From contig CAJURN010000001.1 in the NCBI GenBank assembly GCA_910589055.1, positions 1 through 64,000 of the forward strand: a DNA stretch of 64,000 nucleotides, given 5' to 3'. A program made the translations under genes and the position numbers. Positions 58,760-64,000 of this stretch are shown here, one piece after another. The notes beneath the pieces are model-generated. The model did no database searches. It was not told where the DNA came from and saw only the letters and a list, made by a program, of their open reading frames with translations. The stretch is from an uncultured Muribaculaceae bacterium. GTDB taxonomy: Bacteria; Bacteroidota; Bacteroidia; Bacteroidales; Muribaculaceae. How positions within the stretch are numbered: position 1 is the first letter of the stretch; each line of letters opens with the position of its first letter.

Positions 58760-60253
58760 TCAGCAGTATTTGGCGTAGTCGGCGTTGCGCATGTCGCCTG
58801 TTTCGTTGAAGGCGTTGTGGAACGCGAAAGCAGCGTTGAGCACATGAGGTGTCTGGCCGCCCTTGCCGAGCTTGAGATAATCGAGAAGAAGCTCGCGGTA
58901 CATGGGATGAGCGCAGTTGTTGATGATTTCGTAAGCGCGTTCAACGGGATCCTTGTGACGGAGGTCAGCAATACCCTGGTCGGTCACGATGATGTCGACT
59001 GAGTGCTCGCTGTGGTCGGGATGTGCAACCATGGGCACAATGTTGGAAATCATACCACCCTTGGTGATTGAGGGGCAGCTGAAGATTGACAGGAAGGCGT
59101 TGCGGGTGAAGTCGCCGGAGCCGCCGATACCGTTCATCATCTTTGTACCGAGCACATGTGTGGAGTTAACGCCACCGAAAATATCAGCCTCGAGGGCAGT
59201 ATTCATGGCAATCACACCTATGCGGCGGATAACCTCGGGGTTGTTGGAGATTTCGGCCGGACGCATCAGAATCTTGTCGTGGAAATACTTGAGGTCGGAG
59301 AAGAGGGTTTCCTCGGTCTGGTCGGAGAAGGTCATTGAGCAAGTGCTGGCAAAAGTACATTTACCCTTCTTCATAAGTTCGAGCACGGCGTCCTGGATAA
59401 CTTCGGTGTACATCATGAAGTTGGGGAGTTCCTTGCTTTCGCCGAGGTCGTAGAGCACGGCATTGGCTACATTGCCCACACCCGACTGCAGGGGAAGGAA
59501 TTCCTTGGGAAGACGTCCCGACTGGTATTCGCTGATGAGGAAGCGGACAACATTCGAACCGATCTGCTTCGAAATCTCGTCGGGTGCAGTGAAGGGCTTC
59601 ACGCCGTCGTAAGACTTGGTGCGCACGATACCCACGATTTTAGTCGGGTCAACCTTGAGCACGGGTGAACCGATACGGTCGTTGGCAGCATAGATGGGAA
59701 TTTCGCGACGACGGGGAGGATCCTGGAGCATCACGATGTCGTGCATACCGAGAAGGCTCTTGGGAAGCACTTCGTTGAGTTCGATGAAAATCTTGTCGGC
59801 AAGGTGAGCGTAAGTGGGAACGTTACCGACGCCTGTACCGAGGATGATTTCTCCGGAGGGAGTAACATCGGCAGCCTCGATGATAGCATAGTCGATTTTG
59901 CCATAGAATCCGTAGCGTACTTCCTGCGCCATTTCCGAGAGGTGGCGGTCGAAGTAGTGGCAATCATGGCTGTTGATGCGCTTGCGGAGGTCGGGCACGT
60001 TCTGGTAGGGAGCGCGCATGTTGATGGCATTGGCGCGTGAAAGTGCACCGTCAACGTGGTCGCTTGTGGATGCACCGGTGAAGAGGTTGATTTTGAAGGG
60101 GCGTCCTGCTTCGTGCTCGCGCACAGCCTTCGCAGCAATTTCTTCGGAAATGGCTTTGGGAGTACCGGGGGCGGTAAAGCCTGAAAGTCCTATGGTATCG
60201 CCATTCTTAATCATTTCTGCGGCTTCCTGAGCCGTCATGTAGTTGAATCCCAT
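58760..60253 (-). CDS. Acetyl-CoA hydrolase/succinate CoA-transferase family enzyme
   Basis: 497 aa, class I CoA transferase. Conserved elements: G-L-S-G-F-T-A-P-G-T-P-K, G-T-G-V-G-N-V-P-T-Y, the catalytic glutamate E284 in M-Y-T-E-V-I-Q-D, and the C-terminal G-G-S-G-D-F-T-R-N-A and I-V-T-D-Q-G-I-A-D-L-R. Bacteroidetes use such enzymes to exchange CoA between succinate, propionate and acetate in fermentation, linking to the propionate pathway. The specific acyl pair cannot be fixed from sequence. Monocistronic, with a strong terminator downstream. Confidence 0.92.
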   Translation of the reverse strand: MGFNYMTAQEAAEMIKNGDTIGLSGFTAPGTPKAISEEIAAKAVREHEAGRPFKINLFTGASTSDHVDGALSRANAINMRAPYQNVPDLRKRINSHDCHYFDRHLSEMAQEVRYGFYGKIDYAIIEAADVTPSGEIILGTGVGNVPTYAHLADKIFIELNEVLPKSLLGMHDIVMLQDPPRRREIPIYAANDRIGSPVLKVDPTKIVGIVRTKSYDGVKPFTAPDEISKQIGSNVVRFLISEYQSGRLPKEFLPLQSGVGNVANAVLYDLGESKELPNFMMYTEVIQDAVLELMKKGKCTFASTCSMTFSDQTEETLFSDLKYFHDKILMRPAEISNNPEVIRRIGVIAMNTALEADIFGGVNSTHVLGTKMMNGIGGSGDFTRNAFLSIFSCPSITKGGMISNIVPMVAHPDHSEHSVDIIVTDQGIADLRHKDPVERAYEIINNCAHPMYRELLLDYLKLGKGGQTPHVLNAAFAFHNAFNETGDMRNADYAKYC

Positions 60254-60335
60254 GTTCTTATGAAAGTGATGTGGTTGATTTATAATCTATTTTATGGTAT
60301 TTTGTTTCAAAGTCTGATTCCGGTGGAGAGATGGT

Positions 60336-60737
60336 TTAGAACTTAGGTCGGAGAATCTCGCTCCATATCACAGCCTTGCGCAGCTCCTCGCGGCTCATCA
60401 CACGCTCGGGTTCTGCGGCAACTTGCATCTGCTGCTTCGGAGCATCCTGAGTGACTCGTGCGCCCTCTTCCTCGCTGAGGAATTGCTCGGGGGCGGGTTT
60501 GCGGATTTGCTCGCAAGCCTCGGCGAATGACATAGCCGGAGCAGGTTCGGCCTGAGGTCGGCGTTTGGGACGCGGCATGCGCTGCGGCGCGGCAGCCGCA
60601 ACAGGTTTCGGTCGGGGAGTCACATGCTTGGGATTCGCCGCAGCCTTGCGACGAATATCATTCCTCAGCGACTTGATGAAGGACACCACGCAGATGATGC
60701 CGAGGATAATCAATGATGACAATTCTTCCGAATCCAT
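60336..60737 (-). CDS. Small single-pass membrane protein of unknown function
   Basis: 133 aa from the ATG at 60737; an upstream TTG at 60770 is less likely. One transmembrane helix near the N-terminus (about 7-24: L-I-I-L-G-I-I-C-V-V-S-F-I) precedes a basic, Pro/Ala-rich linker (about 35-75) and an acidic, mostly helical C-terminal part containing M-S-F-A-E-A-C-E-Q-I-R-K and a conserved-looking end (S-R-E-E-L-R-K-A-V-I-W-S-E-I-L). This architecture is common among unnamed Bacteroidales proteins. It diverges from miaB across the 77-bp repeat array. Confidence 0.75.
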   Translation of the reverse strand: MDSEELSSLIILGIICVVSFIKSLRNDIRRKAAANPKHVTPRPKPVAAAAPQRMPRPKRRPQAEPAPAMSFAEACEQIRKPAPEQFLSEEEGARVTQDAPKQQMQVAAEPERVMSREELRKAVIWSEILRPKF

Positions 60738-60774
60738 TTTATTCAATTTTTCTTTTGGCAAATGCCTCAATAAA

Positions 60775-61000
60775 AAATACTCCCGCTCGGCAAACCCAAA
60801 ATAAATTTTGCTTTGCCCACGTTTTTCGTGAGTATTTTTGGCTGGCGCCTTAAATACTCTCGCTCGGCAAACCCAAAATAAATTTTGGTTTGCCCGCGTT
60901 TTCCGAGAGTATTTTTGGCTGGCGCCTTAAATACTCTCGCTCGGCAAATCCAAAATAAATTTTGGTTTGCCCTCTCTTATTCGTATTTTTGCACAAAAAT
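60775..61000. repeat. 77-bp palindromic repeat, three tandem copies
   Basis: Copies start at 60775, 60852 and 60929, exactly 77 bp apart; the third is truncated and diverges after about 60970. Each unit carries an outer inverted repeat (AAATACTCTCG with CGAGAGTATTT, e.g. 60852-60862 and 60904-60914) and an inner one around CAAAACC/GGTTTTG-type sequence, giving a long hairpin. Units also contain TATTTTTG, a -7-type box. It occupies most of the gap between divergent genes. Confidence 0.92.
60961..60991 (+). promoter_or_regulatory. Promoter of miaB inside the third repeat copy
   Basis: TTTG (60961-60964), 19 nt, TATTTTTG (60984-60991). The spacing fits the consensus only in this diverged third copy; in copies 1 and 2 the same boxes are 17 or 22 nt apart. 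Leader about 45 nt. Confidence 0.65.
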
Positions 61001-61039
61001 AAACAATCTTGTGCAAAGGCGCAAATATTTCATCAATCA

Positions 61040-62401
61040 ATGAATTATACAAATAACGAAAATACTTCGGCAGCGCGCTTGTTTATAGAAACATACGGTT
61101 GCCAGATGAACGTCGCCGACTCGGAAGTAGTGGCTTCCATCATGGGTATGGCGGGCTACACTCTCACCGATGACATCACCACTGCCGACGCTATATTACT
61201 GAACACCTGCTCAATACGCGACAACGCCGAGCAAAAAATCATCAGCCGGCTCCAATACCTTGCATCGCTCCGACGCAAGACGACCGACCGCAAGCTCATT
61301 ATCGGCGTAATCGGTTGTATGGCCGAGCGCGTTCGCGAGAATCTGATGGAAAATCACGGCGTGGATGTGGTGGCCGGTCCTGACGCATATCTCGACCTGC
61401 CGGCACTTTTTGCCGCCGCCGAAGCCGGAGAGAAAGCTATCAACGTGGAACTCAGCACCACCGAGACTTACCGCGATGTGATTCCGGCACGCATACCGGG
61501 ACAGAACGTGAGTGGCTTCATAAGCATCATGCGAGGATGCAACAATTTCTGCTCCTATTGTATCGTGCCCTATACACGTGGCCGCGAACGAAGCCGTCCT
61601 GCCGAAAGCATACTCAACGAACTTGCCGACCTGAAGGCAAAGGGCTTCCGCGAGGTAACGCTCCTGGGTCAGAATGTCAATTCCTACAATTACACTCCTG
61701 AGGACGGCTCAGGCGACACCGTGACATTCCCTAAACTTCTTGCTCTCGTGGCTGAGGCAGCACCGGATATGCGCGTGCGCTTCACGACATCACATCCCAA
61801 AGACATGTCGGACGAGACTATCGCCACCATCGCGGCACACCCCAACATTTGCCGCAGCATCCACCTTCCCGTACAGTCGGGCAGCAATTCCGTGCTCAAG
61901 GCTATGAACCGAAAATACACACGCGAGTGGTATCTCGACCGTATCGCAGCCATACGACGCGCCATCCCCGACTGCGGAATCTCGACCGACCTCTTCACCG
62001 GATTCCACAACGAGACCGAGGAAGATTTTCAGGAAACGCTGAGCCTGATGCGCGAAGTGGGATTTGACTCTTCATTCATGTTCAAATACTCCGAACGTCC
62101 GGGCACACTGGCTTCACGCACAATGCCCGACAATGTGCCGGAAGATGTGAAAATCGAACGTCTCAACCGCATGATTGCTCTCCAGAACGAACTTTCGCGC
62201 GAATCCAATCTCCGCGATGTCGGCAAGGAGTTCGAGGTGCTTGTGGAAGGCGTGTCGAAGCGAAGCACCGAGCAGATGGTGGGCCGCACGAGCCAGAACA
62301 AGACTGCCGTATTCCCGCGCGGAAACTGCCGTGTGGGCGAACTTGTGCGCGTGCGGGTTCTTGAATCCACATCAGCCACACTCATCTGTGAATTAGTCTG
62401 A
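61040..62401 (+). CDS. miaB: tRNA-2-methylthio-N6-dimethylallyladenosine synthase
   Basis: 453 aa. Radical-SAM methylthiotransferase that adds the 2-methylthio group to i6A37 in tRNAs. N-terminal UPF0004 cluster cysteines C21 (T-Y-G-C-Q-M-N), C57 and C93; radical-SAM cluster C167-x3-C171-x2-C174 in G-C-N-N-F-C-S-Y-C; C-terminal TRAM domain about 390-453. The start at 61040 is chosen because an upstream frame opening (60962) lies in the promoter repeat. It is followed after 28 bp by the GH51 gene on the same strand, without a terminator. Confidence 0.96.
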   Translation: MNYTNNENTSAARLFIETYGCQMNVADSEVVASIMGMAGYTLTDDITTADAILLNTCSIRDNAEQKIISRLQYLASLRRKTTDRKLIIGVIGCMAERVRENLMENHGVDVVAGPDAYLDLPALFAAAEAGEKAINVELSTTETYRDVIPARIPGQNVSGFISIMRGCNNFCSYCIVPYTRGRERSRPAESILNELADLKAKGFREVTLLGQNVNSYNYTPEDGSGDTVTFPKLLALVAEAAPDMRVRFTTSHPKDMSDETIATIAAHPNICRSIHLPVQSGSNSVLKAMNRKYTREWYLDRIAAIRRAIPDCGISTDLFTGFHNETEEDFQETLSLMREVGFDSSFMFKYSERPGTLASRTMPDNVPEDVKIERLNRMIALQNELSRESNLRDVGKEFEVLVEGVSKRSTEQMVGRTSQNKTAVFPRGNCRVGELVRVRVLESTSATLICELV

Positions 62402-62429
62402 TTAATCACAAACCTCATAAACTATCCCC

Positions 62430-64000
62430 ATGAAATTCAAGTACATTCTCCTTGCAGGGCTCGCATTGTCCTCCGCTCAGGCTTATGCGGATTCCTGCGG
62501 CAACACCTGCTGCACCGACAGTGTTGACCTCGCGGCCTTCTCGGCTACTGACGGCTCTACCGGCCTGCGCCTGGCATGGCGTCCCGACTCATCCGCCGAC
62601 TGGGAACTTATCGGCCCGAACTACAACTTCGTCAATTCCGATTTCGGCCCATGGGGCAGCCATAAGAAAATGTTTGCCCCCAATCTGTTCCGCAACGACG
62701 ACGGCACATGGACCGCTACCTGGATTGCCGACCCCGATAATCCCGTGCTGGCATGCGTCAGCAGCCCCGACCTGAAGAGCTGGGGCGCACAGACCTACAC
62801 CATCGCCGCATCCCGCAGCCGACAGAACGAGGAAATGAAAATCAACGGCAAAGACGTTTCCGGCTCGGTACTCCGTGTGCCCCGCTGCATCGTCTGCGAC
62901 CTTACGGGGTTCATCGCCGAACGTTCCGAAAACGATGCCCTGTATGCCGAACGGATGAAGGACGACCCCTCGCGCTTCCAGAGCCTGCATGAAGCTCCGG
63001 TGTACTCCATCGCGGCCAAGCCTGCGGAAGCCAAAGCCATTTCCGACAAGCTCATGGGCATATTCTTCGAGGACATCAATTATGCTGCCGATGGTGGTCT
63101 CTATGCCGAACTGGTGCAGAACCGCGACTTCGAATATCAGCCCTCCGACCGTGGCAACGACCAAAAATGGCACGCCATGAAATCGTGGCGCGTAGATGGA
63201 GCCGACCATAAGATTCTGACCGACAACCCTATTCATCCCAACAATCCCCACTACCTGTGCCTGGAGTCCAAATCCAACAAAGCCACAGTGACAAACAAGG
63301 GTTTCGACGGAATTTCAATCAAAAAGGGCGAGCGCTATGATTTCTCGCTCTTCCTCCGAACGGCCGCCAAAGGCAAGCTGTCGGTAGCGGTAGTGGATTC
63401 CACAGGTCGCGAGGCAGGACGTTGTACGTTGAGTTTCAAGGCCAAGCCCGGAGAGTGGCAGAAACTCTCGGGGTCGTTCACCGCCAAAAATTCATGCACC
63501 GGAGGGCAACTCGTAATCACCCCCTCCGCCAAAGGAACCTATCACTTCGACATGGTGTCGCTGTTCCCGCATGACACATTCAAAGGCCGCGCAAACGGCC
63601 TGCGCAAAGACCTCGCGCAGACTCTCGCCGACCTCCATCCGCGTTTCGTCCGCTTCCCCGGCGGATGCGTCGCACATGGCGATGGCGTTGACAACATCTA
63701 CGACTGGAAAGGCTCAATCGGCGCGCTCGAAGCCCGTAAACCGCTGCGCAATCTCTGGGGCTACCATCAGAGCCGCGGACTCGGCTACCACGAATATTTC
63801 CTCTTCTGCGAAGACCTCGGCGCCGAGCCGCTTCCCGTGCTTGCAGCAGGTGTTCCCTGTCAGAATTCAGGCACAAAAGCCCACCACTCCTGCGATGCCG
63901 TGACCTCCAAAGGCCAGCAGGGCGGAATACCCATGGACGAGATGGACGCTTACATTCAGGACGTTCTCGACCTGATTGAATACGCCAACGGTGACGTCAC
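62430..64000 (+). CDS. GH51 alpha-L-arabinofuranosidase with N-terminal extension (3' partial)
   Basis: First 523 codons; runs off the window. Signal peptide about 1-20, then a Cys-rich stretch (C-G-N-T-C-C) and ~190 residues (L-A-W-R-P-D-S-S-A-D-W, M-F-A-P-N-L-F-R-N-D-D-G-T-W) resembling blades of a five-bladed GH43/GH32-type propeller. From about residue 205 the GH51 core begins: I-S-D-K-L-M-G-I-F-F-E-D-I-N, G-G-L-Y-A-E-L-V-Q-N-R, then R-F-P-G-G-C and L-R-N-L-W-G-Y-H-Q-S-R-G-L-G. The catalytic glutamates lie beyond the window, so activity cannot be judged. It would release arabinofuranose from plant arabinan or arabinoxylan. Confidence 0.88.
   Translation, partial: MKFKYILLAGLALSSAQAYADSCGNTCCTDSVDLAAFSATDGSTGLRLAWRPDSSADWELIGPNYNFVNSDFGPWGSHKKMFAPNLFRNDDGTWTATWIADPDNPVLACVSSPDLKSWGAQTYTIAASRSRQNEEMKINGKDVSGSVLRVPRCIVCDLTGFIAERSENDALYAERMKDDPSRFQSLHEAPVYSIAAKPAEAKAISDKLMGIFFEDINYAADGGLYAELVQNRDFEYQPSDRGNDQKWHAMKSWRVDGADHKILTDNPIHPNNPHYLCLESKSNKATVTNKGFDGISIKKGERYDFSLFLRTAAKGKLSVAVVDSTGREAGRCTLSFKAKPGEWQKLSGSFTAKNSCTGGQLVITPSAKGTYHFDMVSLFPHDTFKGRANGLRKDLAQTLADLHPRFVRFPGGCVAHGDGVDNIYDWKGSIGALEARKPLRNLWGYHQSRGLGYHEYFLFCEDLGAEPLPVLAAGVPCQNSGTKAHHSCDAVTSKGQQGGIPMDEMDAYIQDVLDLIEYANGDV

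Noticed and set aside
60775..61000. CRISPR array or iteron origin
   Set aside because: 77-bp units are adjacent without unique spacers, and no replication initiator gene is nearby; the hairpin and promoter-box content fits an intergenic repeat better.

Overview
The window reads as chromosomal DNA of a Bacteroidales bacterium, most likely a gut member near Muribaculaceae (family level is inference). The support is a SusC/SusD pair, Bacteroidetes-type promoters (TTTG, about 19-21 nt, TAnnTTTG), menaquinone methylation (UbiE/MenG), a succinate/acetate-type CoA transferase, almost no Shine-Dalgarno sequences, and many secreted proteins ending in a common 'NLQGVRV...GLYIRRQG' type tail. No tRNA, rRNA, CRISPR array, phage gene or transposase was seen.

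Layout. 1-3.3 kb: end of a TonB energisation operon (two ExbD, one TonB), then an exported or lipid-anchored protein. 3.5-9.5 kb: housekeeping genes dxr, rseP, an RlmI-like rRNA methyltransferase and an M49-type peptidase. 9.6-10.9 kb: an MFS transporter. 11.1-16.3 kb: a compact sugar cassette with a ROK regulator, a Tat-exported DUF4434 protein, a sugar porter and an N-acylglucosamine 2-epimerase. 16.5-17.7 kb: a stand-alone secreted protein with its own promoter.

44.5-17.8 kb (minus strand) is a 13-gene polysaccharide-utilisation-like locus. In transcription order: SusC, SusD, a DUF6259-like putative glycosidase, a phosphodiester glycosidase (NAGPA domain), two secreted proteins carrying three copies of an unrecognised ~400-residue module, a GH3-SGNH esterase fusion, two DUF4855 proteins with three TIM-barrel-like modules, an unknown secreted protein, a glycerophosphodiesterase-EEP phosphodiesterase fusion, a GH36 and a GH27 alpha-galactosidase. 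It ends at a strong bidirectional terminator. Three phosphodiester-acting domains next to two alpha-galactosidases and an esterase suggest a substrate rich in alpha-galactose and phosphodiester or ester linkages. This is the most interesting system here.

45.1-50.6 kb: a GH20 hexosaminidase diverging from xylB-xylA. 50.7-54.4 kb: a TPR protein and three translationally coupled glycosyltransferases. 58.6-54.4 kb (minus): a purC-ubiE-DUF3078 operon with two small exported proteins. 60.3-58.8 kb: CoA transferase. 61.0-64.0 kb: miaB and the first part of a GH51 arabinofuranosidase, cut by the window end.

Intergenic DNA is unusually structured. There are four heptanucleotide (GGATTAAG-like) arrays that start at stop codons, a 77-bp hairpin repeat in three tandem copies ahead of miaB, a 27-bp repeat carrying promoter elements upstream of GH20, and a composite palindromic element between two genes of the locus.
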